Shown here piece by piece: positions 1 to 10,836 of a stretch of 64,000 nt of DNA. The notes under the pieces are model-generated. The model was not told the origin of the DNA and did no database searches. It saw only the letters and a program-made list of their open reading frames with translations. This DNA comes from Rhynchopus sp. YZ270_cl-10. Taxonomy: Eukaryota; Euglenozoa; Diplonemea; Diplonemida; Diplonemidae. The stretch lies in assembly GCA_964035575.1 (NCBI GenBank), contig OZ037855.1:310001-374000 (forward strand), written 5' to 3'. Position 1 is the first letter of the stretch. Each line of letters opens with the position of its first letter. A program made the translations under genes and the position numbers.

Positions 1-272
1 TTTTGCCTGAAACCCCCAAAATACCCCTCCCGGACCCCACATAGTCCCGAATATCCATCACACACCCACTCAGAGTGAGTAGAAGCACCCCAAAAAAAAT
101 ATTTTTTAAAGCCCTAAAATTGTGCTTCAGTTTCGGCAGCATCCATGTTGAAGTTGAAGGGCTTTAAAAAATATTTTTTTTGGGGTGCTTCTACTCACTC
201 TGAGTGGGTGTGTGATGGATATTCGGGACTATGTGGGGTCCGGGAGGGGTATTTTGGGGGTTTCAGGCAAAA
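1..272. repeat. Long palindrome (foldback), cut by the window edge
   Basis: Bases 1-115 return almost perfectly as the reverse complement at 158-272, around a 42-base unpaired centre. The arms end exactly at the left window edge, so the element may be longer. No coding content is seen. Its size and form fit a non-autonomous foldback or MITE; without the outer flank no target duplication can be checked. Confidence 0.85.
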
Positions 273-731
273 AAACGAAAAAAATATGACCGTAACAGGG
301 GGTGTGCAAAGTGTCTTGGGGATGTCTTGGGGACGTCTTGGGCATTTTTTTGACCTAAAAACACCAAAAAAACACTTCCAAAAGTGTCAAATATGTCCAA
401 AACAGGTTGGAATGGACTCACAGGCCACTTTTGGGGTATATTTGTGCCAAAGGAGGCTTTGTGATGTCAAAAAATATCCCGGTTTTTGATTTTTTTCTCG
501 AAAAATCGCTATTTTGCCCAAAGTGGCCAAAACGTGAAAAAAGCCGTTTTTTCACTATTTTTTTCCATTTTTTTGTATTCTGGGGTGGCTTCTGGGTCGT
601 TTTTCGACCCACAGGCCCCCTGTGACCCACTCTGAGGGTGTTTTTCACCCGCAGTTGCCTTGGAGATGGCCAGATAATGCCAAATGAATTTTCCGTGCGT
701 TTGGTCCCAGCCAAAATGGCTGGAGTCGTAT
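273..731. other. Gene-free stretch, no identified element
   Basis: This holds short GTCTTGGGGA-type repeats near 310-350 and T-rich tracts. Short ORFs here are low complexity and run on both strands. I see no gene and no clear element. Confidence 0.5.
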
Positions 732-1715
732 CCCCTAGGCATAGGTGCCCGCCGAGTCGTTTTTGGGCGAGTTGTCGGAACTTTACGATTTCACCTAACA
801 ACTCGCCCAAAAACTCGGACAACTCGGCCACAACTCGCCCTATACTCGGCACAACTCGCCCTATACTCGGCACAACTCGGCCACAACTCGGCCACAACTC
901 GCCCATTTTTACAGGCAAAAACATACAGGGATGGGAGGTGACGTTGTAAGGTTACACACATGTAACGTTGGTACAACACATAATCTCAAGAAAAACAACC
1001 AGGGCTAAGGCCAAACGCCACTCATTACATGCACCTTGTCATATGACTAGTCATAGGTGGTAACTAGGTCGTGGTGGTCCATGGGCCACCGTGCACACTC
1101 ACGGTTTTTGGTAATTGCTGGGGGGAATGGGATATACTCCGTACATGGATACCCACACAGAACACACGGTTCCCCAGACATCTGTCAGGCAATCACTGAT
1201 TCACTTCACACAGGTCGGGCAGGCGCTGCCTGCCCATCCTCTTTTCCTGTCTGCTATCGATTCCAGGTTCATAATGTTCACACGTTTAGTCAAAATGCTT
1301 TGGGCGACGACTTCCTTTGGGATACACAAAACCACACAAAGCGCACATTCACAGACCAGCTGTGAAGCGTGGGATGCACAAGATAAAACGTGATGTGGTG
1401 TACCTGTGTACCTGTGTACCTGTGTACCTGTGTACCTGTGTACCTGTGTACCTGTGTACCTGTGTACCTGTGTACCTGTGTACCTGTGTACCTGTGTACC
1501 TGTGTACCTGTGTACCTGTGTACCTGTGTACCTGTGTACCTGTGTACCTGTGTACCTGTGTACCTGTGTACCTGTGTACCTGTGTACCTGTGTTTTTGTA
1601 GCCATAAAAAATCCCAAAAAAAAAACAACTCGCCCAAAAAAAATGGGCGAGTTGTTGGCCGAATTTGGGCGAGTTGCCGAGTTGTTTTAACTCGCCGGGC
1701 ACCTATGCCTAGGGG
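732..1715. mobile_element. Non-autonomous element with terminal inverted repeats, carrying an octamer array
   Basis: The left end CCCCTAGGCATAGGTGCCC (about 732-750) is matched in inverted orientation at the right end (1697-1715). Inside both ends are clusters of the word CAACTCGCC and its complement, so the subterminal regions can fold back too (760-905 and 1625-1692). Between them is a stretch with no recognisable ORF, then the 8-bp tandem array. No target duplication is obvious because the right flank is a G run. I infer a DNA-transposon derivative; family unknown. Confidence 0.65.
1398..1593 (+). repeat. Tandem array of GTGTACCT, about 24.5 copies
   Basis: The 8-bp unit GTGTACCT repeats 24 times without interruption from 1398 to 1589, followed by a partial GTGT. 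The purity implies recent expansion or homogenisation. Because 8 is not a multiple of 3, all frames read through it and give spurious ORFs on both strands (YLCTCVPV or HRYTGTQV repeats). Confidence 0.97.
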
Positions 1716-1771
1716 GGGGGGGAGTAAAAAAAAATTTCTCCATTCACCCCATACACAAGAGAAACGTTGAT

Positions 1772-1803
1772 AAGATGAGACTAAGCCTCCCCTGCTGAGT
1801 CAC
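1772..1803 (+). repeat. HP-A hairpin module
   Basis: Copy of the HP-A module: AAGATGA start, a GACTAAGC stem against GCTGAGTC with one mismatch, and a TCAC end. It follows the general HP-A plan, in which an inner CTAAGC/GCTTAG stem is closed by AAGATGA/TCACCTT. The role of these modules is unknown. Confidence 0.6.
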
Positions 1804-2802
1804 TATAAAAATGAAGTACATACAAGAGCAAGAAAACGGAGTAAGAAAACGCAACAACAACAAAAAAAAATGTACTTTTGCGTGTCTGCACATATCTAAA
1901 AAAAAAGGAAAGGTTTTGTGTAAGACCAAATCTTTCACTGTCGCCTTACAAAAAAAAAAAAAAATACTAAATATTACAAAAAAAAGTGAAAGAAAGAAAG
2001 AAAGATACTAAAAATGTCAACGCGCATAAGACTGCACAGTGTTAATGTCAGCCTTTCCTTTAGCACTGTGGTATCACAATACCTGAAGCACTTTGTGCAC
2101 ACTCTAGTGGCAGGTCGTGCACAAAAAATGCCATGCCCTGGATGCTGCCCAAGCAATTTGGTCACATTCAAATAAAGCAATAAAGCATTTTCATCATATG
2201 CAATCAATAAATCGATTCGGACAAAAACTTGAAATATGAATGTACATACACAGACATCTTGGGGGAAGAAAAAAATACCTTGAAAAAAAAATATTGTGTC
2301 CAAGTATGGGTTACACACAGAGGAAAAGAGGGGGGTGGTTACTGTGGGCTTTTGAGCGCCATTGAAGGGGACACACACCTGGGATATTGTCCCAGTAGGA
2401 CCATTACTGTGGTGTTGGAAAGAATCGACTATTTTGAAACACTTTTTGAAACTGTTTTGAAAAATACTTTAGAACAAAACGAGACGGAGAAAGAAAGAAG
2501 AAAGAAGACTCGACCCTTCTTTTGGGCCTTACGAAAGAAATAAAACCATGTGCCGCGTGCACGCTGTCTTATGAAGCCCTTTTGAAGAAAGATTTGTTGG
2601 GGGAACTTCTGTGTGGTGTTAGTTGGAGTGACACAGGGTGCACCCTCTCTTCTTGTTTCTATCCTGTAAGGTTTAAAACCGATTTTTTTTTTTTTTTTTT
2701 TTTTTGTGTTGTTGACAGGGTAGTAGCTTGAAAGGTGCACTTTTCAAATGTTGCTGGTTTGCTGGTTTAGAAAAAAAAAATTCCCCAGTTGAAAGCGGTC
2801 GT

Positions 2803-2819
2803 CGCGCGCTTCGCGCGCG
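2803..2819. repeat. CGCGCGC stem hairpin with TTC triloop (GAA on minus)
   Basis: Seven perfect base pairs (CGCGCGC/GCGCGCG) around TTC. The flanks, GAAAGCGGTCG before and a CTCCCTG.CAG-like word after, recur at 16055-16100, so a wider module is duplicated. On the minus strand the loop is GAA, a member of the GNA triloops known to make unusually stable DNA hairpins. Confidence 0.7.
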
Positions 2820-3076
2820 CCTCCCTGACAGCCAGAGTGGAGAGGTACAGGGTAAGGTTTGCGAGACAAAGAAAACGGGATATAATCTTGTTAACGGAGC
2901 TTGGTCTTGCACCTTACGTTCCACTAACCGTATAAATCAATACGTCTTCCAGAAGCAGGGGCTGTTGCAACGGTGGGTCATTTTGAAAAAACGGTCAACT
3001 TTTTGCAGCTTTGACCAAGTTGCATTTTGTTTGGCTGCAAAATGCAAGGGAATCCCTTTAGCCATTGTAAACTCTA

Positions 3077-3097
3077 TTTTTTTGCGGAGCAAAAAAA
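3077..3097 (+). repeat. TTTTTTTGC stem hairpin with GGA triloop
   Basis: Nine base pairs, seven of them T:A, around a GGA loop. A second GNA hairpin, CGCC-GCA-GGCG, lies at 3112-3122. The stem sequence is unrelated to that of other copies, but the loop class is the same. Confidence 0.6.
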
Positions 3098-4590
3098 ATA
3101 ATATCAAGTGGCGCCGCAGGCGAAAAAAAATTAGGGTATGGTGCAAAAAATGTAGCTTTTTACACCACAGAGTCACTCAATGCACCCTTTTTAGGGGTTC
3201 GCTTACGTGTGAGGCTTTCTTCTGTGAAGAAAGTGGTGCAGGGGGGAGGCGAAAAACTGAATCCCGAATCCCACTTTTTTTTTTTATTTTTCCCCAAACC
3301 AGTAAACCAGCTCGTTCTGGTTTTGAAACCAGCAAAAGTACCCAAGCTATTTCCCTGGTTGTTGAAGAAAACGTCCTGTCGGGGATACACTGCTATCCTG
3401 TACTATATTTCCCTCCTTCTTTACGCGTGTTTAGTTCACCTGCAGCTCTGATATAACCTGGATGCAGACAAAATGAAGAGAAAAAAAGGTTAAAAAAAAA
3501 AAACCACCAGAAGTACTATTTTGTGAACCCAAAAAATCACTTTAAAAAAACACTTCCTGGGAGAAAATCAGCCTATTTCTTTGTCAAAAAAAACAAAAAA
3601 AAAGGTGTGCAGAGCTCCACAAGAAGAGATTTCTTTTTTTTGTGAACCACAAGCTGAACAAAAAAAACTGCGTCGAGTGGTAGAAACCTTAGTTCTCTTC
3701 GATCCTGTCCACCTCTTTCCAAGGCAAGCTGCGAAGGTGACAACACACGTTGTTTTTTGTTTGAAATAAATTTGAAAGAAGAAAAAAAAAAACTTTAGGA
3801 AATATAATATGTAACAGTACCCCCTGTTTGATTCAAGAGAGCATCCATTATTTATTGATTTCCATTTTGTCACGGAGTTGAGAAAAAAAAGAAAAAGATA
3901 AATTTCATCAGAAAAGAGAAAATTTGAAAGCTGGAAAAAAAAAATGTTCTCTCTCACTGTCCACACACATCTTTCGAAAATGTTGTGACAAAAAACTAAA
4001 AAAAGATTAAAAAAAAACGAATGGTTTACTCTCGCAACACATAAAAAAAATACTAGGGGTAAGAAGCTGTTGTCATGAAATTCATGTGGGGATATGAAAA
4101 TTGATGTTTTGACAAAGAAAATGCTTGCGAAATTACAAGAAAAGGAGGCTGTGATCGTTCTTACGAACACGTCAAATGGTTTCTCCCTCTTTTTTTTAAT
4201 ATTTTTTTTAGAACAAGAATAGACTGCAAAAGCCCTAACTCGGGGGAGAACTGCGGGGGTTGGGTTTGAATGGCGAGGAGGGGAGAAACTTGAAGATGCG
4301 TAAAATATGAACAGAATCTTGAGATAAAAGCTAAAAGTTAATATAAGATACCCCTATATTCCCTTGTTGTACTCGACCCCCAGTAATAGGGAGCAAGAAA
4401 CGTCAAATATTTTTAATTTTTTGTATTTCTTGGTCGTGCACTTTTTTTGTATTGCCGTAACAACCTTTTGTACTTTGGTTTATTATTTTTTTTTCCATGA
4501 GAATTCTTCTCTTGGAATTGCGTGGTTTCACTTCCACATTTGTGTTTCAAGGTGAGTTTTATTTGTTTGGTTCAAACAGAAAAAAAGTAG

Positions 4591-4622
4591 GAAGTGCAAA
4601 CACCTCTGTAGACTCAGGCACT
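4591..4622 (+). repeat. HP-C module (short form)
   Basis: Begins GAAGTGCAAACACCTC and ends with CAGGCACT. AGTGC and GCACT close the fold, matching the longer HP-C copies at 7041 and 40751. Confidence 0.55.
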
Positions 4623-4972
4623 GGACCTCTGAGGGAATAAAAAGGGTGAAAACCATAGGTTTGCGCAAAACTGTGAAATCTGTGTATTATGCTTTGCACT
4701 GCTTTTTTTTTTCTGCTTCTTTTCCTTTCACATATCCTTAGGTATTTACGTGACTTTGAAGTGCAATGATTTGCCTATGGTTGTAAGGGGATAAAAAAAT
4801 ACAGTTGGGGACCGTGATGAGGATGTACTTTTGGTTGGAATGAACCAAGGAAAAAGGGGAATAAAGGGAGTTTTAAAAATTTTGCATCAGGAGGTGTCAA
4901 TGTGGCAAACCAATTGCCACTGATAACACTCCAACGGGGCAGAATTCCTTTCTGGCCCGTTTTGATACATTA

Positions 4973-5065
4973 TCACCTGATTTTCCCCTGAAATTTGGTG
5001 GAGTTTAGTGGTATTTAACCCCCCTCCTCCTCCAAACACCACCAATTTCAGTCCAAATCAGGTGT
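4973..5065. mobile_element. Mini foldback element, CCACCTG family, 93 bp
   Basis: The arms begin with CACCTGATTTTCCCCTG and continue into AAATTTGGTGG; they pair with CCACCAATTT and AAATCAGGTG at the other end. The element is bracketed by the direct repeat CATTA at 4968-4972 and 5066-5070, a 5-bp target duplication. Two other copies (24063-24127, 53523-53599) have different 5-bp duplications, so it is a real mobile family. It encodes nothing. Confidence 0.88.
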
Positions 5066-5070
5066 CATTA

Positions 5071-7040
5071 ATACAATACTGAACGAAGTTTTGTTCATGG
5101 GGTAGAAGGGGAGGGTGTTTAGCCTGGGAGAGGCAACTGGTGAGAGTAATACTTGGGGGGTTGGGGAGAAAAGTTGGAACAAAAAAAAAAAAACCCCCGG
5201 TTTTCTTCACTGTAACCTAATTTTGATAGGTTACAGTAAAGAAAATAAAACATGATCGATTTGGATTTGTTGAGGGGGGTGAGAAGAAGCGGATTTTTCT
5301 CGAACACATTGTCTGCTTGTGGCTGGGCGTTATAATGTGCGAATCTCACGTGCGCGAGAAAATTTGCTTTTTTTGGTTAACGACGGGGATGGGTAGAATA
5401 TAAACACCAGACTGGGGTGGTGTTACTATTTTAACTGGTTTTCTTTTCTTTTTTTGTTTTGTTTTTTGTATTTCAATCAAAGCCATCTGGGTCAAAACCA
5501 GGTGGCAGAGTTGTGGGTTATGTATTCTTATTTGTATTCGTTTGACACAATTGCGTTTTTTTTCTAGTGTTTGTTAGAACAGATGCACCAAAAAAAAAAA
5601 ACTCTTTTCTTTTCGTAGACCTTCGAGCGACTTAGGAGCACTCTCAATATTTGTTTCGGAGGGGAAATTATTATATTAAACAAAATAACAAACAAAAAAA
5701 AAACAGGATTGAAGGATTGACTTTCTTTTTCTTCTTTACTATTTTTATATCACAATATACACGACATTCCAGTATTACTTTTTTACGTTTGCTAAACGTA
5801 CGAACTGTTAGGTACATGATAGCTGCACGCTCGAAGACCTAATATACAATTATTAAAATGAACCATGTAAAGAACGGAAAACATAAAAAACACAGATTCC
5901 AAAATTTCCCAGGACATGTGCTGCACTCTTGCCTCCAGAGTACGCTGCCTAACACTGGGAAAACATATCTGTGACAACAACGAAACTGAAAGACTATAAA
6001 TTTATAATTCATTTTACTTTCTTTATGAAGAAAGTATGACAAAAGAAGAAAAATACTTAAAATTCACTGGATTTCTAATGTTTTAAAATATCACCTTTTT
6101 TTACCTGCGCTCAAGTAACACAGATATAAAAGATTTTTCTTTGGGGAGGCTTTAAATGTACACCTAATTGACTTGGTGCATACTTTGTTTTCTGTTTTCA
6201 AAATATTTCTATTGGTTTTTGCAAAATGAGGTTGGTAATAAGAGGGACCTCCAAAAGAGAAAAAAAGTTGTATTTGCTTGACCGGGATTTGTGCCCCAGG
6301 TTTGGTTAGTTGGAAATATTACAAAAAAAATTTTGGGGTCATTCCTAACCCCTTTATATGCTCAAGGTGTTTCTTCGTGCCATACGACGTAAAGAAATGA
6401 AGCAATAGTGAGGCTGTGGAAAGGGAAGAGAGAAAAGAAAACCTCAGGAATATACTGGAAAAGTAAAGCAACACAAGACATCTAAACAAAACAAAAAAAC
6501 AAAAAAAAAAAAAAAAACAAGGGCTCGGCGTATTCCAGCTCGTAGTCGTCCACAGGCTCCCACGCATCGAAGGAACACAGAATACACAGACGAAAACTCG
6601 CCGTCGATCACACCAGGCGCATCAGTACCACCCAGTAAAGCGCCAGGATACCCAAAACTTTTATTTTCTGCAAGCCTATTCTGTTAAAAGAAGCTTGAAA
6701 GATGTGCGCACAATCACATCTATTCATAATCGACAAAAAACATGATTTAATGAAATATTTAAAGAAGATGAAAAAACATCGGTATTCCTTGGTTAGGGTG
6801 CACAGAACAGGTTAATTGGCGAAGGAATGGGGGAACTAAGTTGGATCTAAGCTTCTTGTACTTGATCACCAAGGGAAAATAATGGAATTGTAAATGCAAA
6901 CGCCTCAGGTAAGACGAAGCGGGCTATCGAACCACGGGGGGCACTTCGTTGATACGCCCTTACTAACAAATGCTTCGCTCTCTCTCTCTCTCTCTCTCTC
7001 TCTACTCTTTATTACATCTAACAGGCGCGATTTTGTGGGG
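5071..7040. other. Gene-free region with small hairpins and microsatellite
   Basis: A perfect hairpin with arms around GTAACCTA/TAGGTTAC lies near 5205-5240, and its half is echoed near 24140. A partial HP-B (GATGTGCGCA to CACATC) is at 6699-6721. A CT dinucleotide run lies near 6979-7003. ORFs are short and A/T-driven; no gene is called. Confidence 0.5.
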
Positions 7041-7087
7041 AGTTGAAAGTGCAAACATCTCACCGTTCATCGGCGGACGCAGGCACT
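7041..7087 (+). repeat. HP-C module
   Basis: Near-consensus HP-C: it starts AGTTGAAAGTGCAAACA, has a CACCG/CGGCG inner stem around TTCAT, and ends GACGCAGGCACT. AGTGC/GCACT closes the fold. An H module follows about 100 bases downstream (7185-7229). Confidence 0.7.
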
Positions 7088-7184
7088 GGTAAAAAAGAAA
7101 AGAGTGCGTTATAAATATCGCAGCATCTCGGAAAAATCCCTCCACACGTTTTGTTGTTGTTGTTGTTTTTTTTTTTTTTGTCGC

Positions 7185-7229
7185 ATCGACAATTGCCCCA
7201 CCCAAGTGGGTTCTGTGCTTAATGTCTCA
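7185..7229 (+). repeat. H module (partial)
   Basis: Starts ATCGACAATTGCCCC and ends with TTCTGTGCTTAATG. Better copies lie at 8591-8649 and 52413-52475, where CGACAATC and TCTGTACTCAATG flank a variable middle and GGCCGAAGCC follows. Confidence 0.5.
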
Positions 7230-7620
7230 ATAGGGGTTTTGTAAAGCGTCACTGATTTTATCCTCACAAACTTTTTCAAGATTATCAAGGAAATGAGGTT
7301 GATGGTGCAACAAGAGCCTCTTCTCTAGCGAGCAGGCTACCACGGAGCTTTCGGAAAGTGATAAAAATAATCAGCTGCTAGCTAAACAATGTGCGCTGTC
7401 TGAGGCGAGAGTGGAGGGCGGAATTTGCATGCAATTATAAATTTTTTTTTAATAAAAAGCAAAAGATGGTGTGGTCAGCAACCCAGGGTTTAAATCACAT
7501 CCCCTCACGGTTTCCCAGGGTTCTCCCGTGGTTCACCACGAGTTTACCATGGACTGCTAAGCACACCAAAAGAGCAGTTTAAAAAAAATGCAAAAAGTGG
7601 AAAACAAAACAAAAGTTTAT
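7230..7620. other. Gene-free stretch
   Basis: Nothing recognisable is seen. A short plus ORF at 7391-7582 has no protein-like features beyond chance. Confidence 0.4.
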
Positions 7621-7705
7621 AAGATGACCCTAAGCTCTCTCGTGCTTAGTCACCTTGCACGAAAAACAAAACAAAGAAAAAAGCGCCTCACTGAACTCAG
7701 GCACT
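7621..7705 (+). repeat. HP-A followed by a degenerate HP-C
   Basis: HP-A at 7621-7656 is close to consensus: AAGATGA, CTAAGC, a loop with CTCTCGT, GCTTAG, TCACCTT. At 7681-7705 the words GCGCCTCA and CTCAGGCACTGC mark a shortened HP-C. Both are in plus orientation. Confidence 0.7.
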
Positions 7706-8039
7706 GCAACTAGTAACATCAGGAGAGAGAAAAGGTTCGTGTTTCTTACAATATGAACACATGATGGGTTAGGATACAGACGGCACGTATATAAAGAGTT
7801 GTGGGTTGGTGGAAAGGGACGTGAGAAGAGATAATGGGTGGTCTGACACCCCCTTATTTGGTACAAGCTTGCACAAAAATCTGTATTGTGACAAACACTC
7901 CAAACAGGAAATAACACATTTTAACACAACCCCCCCCACCCAATCAAAAGTGCACGCAAAAAGAGAGACACAAAAAAGGGAGGGGAGGACGCTCACTTCT
8001 GTTCACAGATTCGGGAGGGGGTTTTTCACGGGTTAGGAA
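7706..8039. other. Gene-free stretch
   Basis: No gene or element is recognised. Overlapping ORFs on both strands are short and unsupported. Confidence 0.4.
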
Positions 8040-8520
8040 AGATCTTTTGTCTTTTTTTGTCTTTTTTCGAGAGAAAAAAAAAAAATCAAGATTTTCAGGA
8101 TTTTTGTCTTTTTTTTTCAGGATCTCTCGAGATCTTTGAGATCTTTGAAAAATCCTGGAAAAAAAAGGAAAAAAAGGAAAAAAAGAGAAAAAAAGATGAA
8201 AAAGATCTTGAAAATCTTTTTTTTCTCAAAAAAAAGATAAAAAAGATTTTTGGGATTTTGAAAAATCTTTTTGGAAAAAAAAAAAAAAAAGATTTTGAAA
8301 ATCTTTTTTTTTTTTTTCAAAGATTTCTCAAGATCTCGAGATTTTTCATGAAATTTCATGGATTTTTCCAGGATTTTCAAATCTTTTCTCTTTTTTTTTT
8401 TCTCCCAAAAATCTTTTTTTTTTTTTTTTTTTCGGGAGAAGAGGATTTTTTTTCTCGAAAAAAAAAAAAAAAAAAAAGATCTTTCCCGACCCGTGGTTTT
8501 TTTTTTTTTTGGGGGGGGGG
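8040..8520. repeat. A/T tract region of interlaced GATCTTTTT hairpins
   Basis: About 480 bases consist almost only of A and T runs joined by GATC, AGATCT, CTCGAG and CAGGATTTT words, many in inverted pairs. The 240-residue plus ORF through it (8057-8779) is K/F/E repeats caused by the tracts and is not a credible protein. A strong self-folding tendency is visible. Confidence 0.75.
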
Positions 8521-8590
8521 ACTTTGGGAGGAAAGATTACGTTTCGATGTAGCGCTCTGTTGTGACAACTTTATTTATTTTTTTGTAAAA

Positions 8591-8825
8591 TCGACAATGA
8601 CTTTACACCTACTGGTATCAAGATCTGTACTCAATGCCGGCCGAAGCCGCCCCTTTTTTGGGTGGGGACAAAGGGGAAGCTGGCATTTTGAGAACACGTT
8701 TGCAAAAAATAAAAGAGAAGTTGAAAGTGCAACCGCCTCACCGACATACGTCGGCGGACACAGGCACAAAAAAAAATAAAAGAAAATAATTTGTCAGATG
8801 AACTCAAGCCTTTCATGTTCTGTGT
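8591..8825 (+). repeat. Module cluster H - HP-C - HP-A
   Basis: H at 8591-8649 (TCGACAATG to CTGTACTCAATG then GGCCGAAGCC), HP-C at 8719-8767 (GTTGAAAGTGC, CACCGACATACGTCGGCGG, CAGGCAC) and a degenerate HP-A at 8795-8825 follow each other on the plus strand, separated by A-rich linkers. In this HP-C the inner loop has become a longer perfect stem, CCGAC/GTCGG. Confidence 0.65.
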
Positions 8826-9234
8826 GGTTTGCCACACAATGCTTGCATTTTAGACGACGGATCGCGGCTATTATTATGTCTTTTTTTGCCACCGTCACCT
8901 TAGCAAAGTCGGACACCACGCCACCAGAGAGTTTGTTGGTGTTTTTGAACTCACTTTTTTTTTTGGGACGTGTTTCGTTCTCATTTAATGGAATTCCTAA
9001 AGTGCAGAATACGGCGGAATGATACCGAAGGGGAATATGCGTGTTTATGTCCAAAAGCAAATATCTGCTTATGCCGCTCCTCATTGTCGTCTCTGTGGGA
9101 TGCAATACCCGATACGATCAGAAGGGGTTATTGTGTGAGATATGCCTTTGTACTTGTGAAGTGTGTATGTGTGTATGTGTGTGCTTATCACACTCCACAC
9201 ATATTCTGTCCATCGTCACTTTTTTGTTTTGCGT
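8826..9234. other. Gene-free stretch
   Basis: Short overlapping ORFs occur on both strands with no family resemblance. A GTGTATGTGTGTATGTGTGTG tract lies at about 9164-9184. No gene is called. Confidence 0.4.
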
Positions 9235-9296
9235 ACTCACTGCAGACAGCACACCTCATCTAGAGTAGAAGAGATGAGATATACTCTGGTCTGACC
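9235..9296 (+). repeat. D module
   Basis: Contains GCAGACAGCACACCTCATC, then AGAGATGAGATA, then CTCTGGTCTGACC. The same order is seen at 22801-22872, 27820-27884 and 42077-42154. CATCTC and GAGATG can pair within it. Confidence 0.6.
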
Positions 9297-10023
9297 AATT
9301 TGTTGATATTGAATAAAAAGGGGGTGATACAGGGAAGGATGTTTGAACATTGTTTTTGGTTGGTTTACTGCACCTCAGGTGCAGAACGTTACTTTTTTTT
9401 TTCTCTTTGCATGAAGTTTTCTTGAATAAAAAACACATGCAAAAAAAACAAAAACAAAAACAAAAAAAATGTGTTGATAAAAATGTGTACGTAAATGTTG
9501 GGACGTATTGGCGGGAACGAGCCCAATTGATTGGTAAAACCAATACTGTACGGCCCAACATATTTACGGACAAAAATGTGTTGATCTCTGAGGATCTGAG
9601 ATGCGGGAAATAACGAAAAACGAAAAACAAAAACAAAAATTGAAAATTTTTCCGTTGAAAGATGAACAGGGCCTCAGGACGGAAGGCACATACATCCTAA
9701 AATAAAATGCCAAAAAAAATCAAGACTTAAAGTGCCAGCATTGCAAACGACGCTAGACAAGAACAGATAATAGAGAACAATAACAAACACTTGGATGATA
9801 AACGAGGGTCATGATGATACATAAAAAAGGGGGGCAAAAAAAGAGGGTTTTTTCTTTCAGAGAGATAGACACTACGCTATCAAAAAAAACACATGAAGAT
9901 ATCAGGGGGGTTATTATACCGGTTTATCGGTTTGCCAGACTGAAGAAACCGGTCTGGGTTTTTTTTGGGGGGGAAAGTAATAAAAAACCTGGATTTTTCC
10001 CCCAGGAATTTTTGAACTCTGAG
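9297..10023. other. Gene-free stretch with an imperfect foldback
   Basis: The words ATGTGTTGATAAAAATG (9469) and AAAATGTGTTGATCTC (9575) are direct repeats. Between them, GTAAATGTTGGG and CCCAACATATTTAC form inverted arms (about 9491-9565). No gene is called. Confidence 0.4.
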
Positions 10024-10288
10024 GGTTGAGTTCGGCACTTCATTGATATTTGCACCAGGCACACGTGTTGTCAGTAACCTCAGTACATTTACAAGAGAAA
10101 CGGCGGTCATGGCACCCAAAGGTTCCTGGCGAAGCCACGGTACGCAACATTTCTAAAAATTGCGCTTAAAATTGCACATTTTTACTGCCAAACTATGTCA
10201 CCTTCGACGCAAAACAGTTATGTTGCTACGGAAACGCCTACTCCCCTTACTTCCTGGAGGCTCGCGAGAGCATGATGGGGAAGGTGAA

Positions 10289-10342
10289 GGGGGGCAGAGT
10301 GGTAGGGGGGTGGGTCACCCACCCCTACCACTCTGCCCCCCC
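10289..10342. repeat. GC-rich near-perfect palindrome
   Basis: GGGGGGCAGAGTGGTAGGGG is answered by CCCCTACCACTCTGCCCCCC after a short centre. It is followed up to about 10460 by G/C runs such as GGGGGGCGCGCGCCCCCC. Extreme GC content in an A/T-rich setting. Confidence 0.9.
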
Positions 10343-10474
10343 GCGCCCCCCCCCGCCGGATTTCACGGGGGGGCACGAGGGGGGGCGCGCCCCCCCTCGA
10401 AATCTCAAAAAAGTCTGACGGGGGGGCGCGCGCCCCCCCGCCCCCCCTCCAGAAAAAACCCTGATTCACACCAG

Positions 10475-10737
10475 CCCCGCCGCCAGGATTTTGGGTTTTG
10501 AAAAAGTTCTGTTGATGGTCCAAAAAAAAATTTTTCGCGCTTCGCGCGAAAACCCCTACAAAGCTCCTTCTCGTGGCCTCCGGCGGAGAGACGCATGTTC
10601 CCCAAGCCCGTCAGAGTTCCTCCGAATCAGCGACATTTGCTCTTTCCCTCTCACCAGGCTGTACATTGTACTCTACGGTGGCCGTCCACAAGCCGTAGTG
10701 GTGTCAGCCTTCTTATCAGTAAGCAGCGGTCATGACA
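10475..10737 (+). repeat. Duplicated segment, copy 1 (near-identical to 54024-54284)
   Basis: About 260 bases starting with AGCCCCGCCGCCAGGATTTT and ending near AAGCAGCGGTCATG recur almost unchanged at 54024-54284. It includes the TTTTCGCGC-TTC-GCGCGAAAA hairpin (10532-10552). The near-identity over 43 kb separation implies a recent copy. The open frame through it matches between copies but stops or diverges at the ends, so a gene is not claimed. Confidence 0.85.
10532..10552. repeat. TTTTCGCGC stem hairpin with TTC triloop
   Basis: Nine base pairs around TTC (GAA on the minus strand). The same hairpin is kept at 54082-54100 in the duplicate segment. Confidence 0.75.
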
Positions 10738-10821
10738 CCCAAAGGTTCCTGGCGAAGCCACGGTACGCAACATTTTTAAAAAATGTTCCCATAAAATGGA
10801 ACTGCGTTGGTGGGAGCTGCT

Positions 10822-10836
10822 TGCGCCGCAGGCGCA
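10822..10836 (+). repeat. TGCGCC stem hairpin with GCA triloop + CGGTACGC
   Basis: Six base pairs around GCA, immediately followed by CGGTACGCAAC. Identical hairpins with the same tail are at 11410-11424, 16468-16482 and 26604-26618, always just before a poly-T tract. Confidence 0.8.

Larger units (their letters stand above)
1716..4972. other. A/T-tract-rich gene-free region
   Basis: Mostly homopolymer-studded sequence with no ORF of protein-like composition. It contains an HP-A copy (1772-1803), GNA-loop hairpins (2803-2819, 3077-3097, 3112-3122) and an HP-C copy at 4591-4622. The repeated word CTGGTTT near 2750 and inverted near 3300 hints at a degraded foldback. No gene is called. Confidence 0.5.

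Noticed and set aside
1201-1770. Long ORFs reading HRYTGTQV or YLCTCVPV repeats
   Set aside because: They are the 8-bp array read in every frame; no codon bias or start context.
8057-8779. 240-residue plus ORF
   Set aside because: Made of A and T tracts (K and F runs); composition not protein-like.
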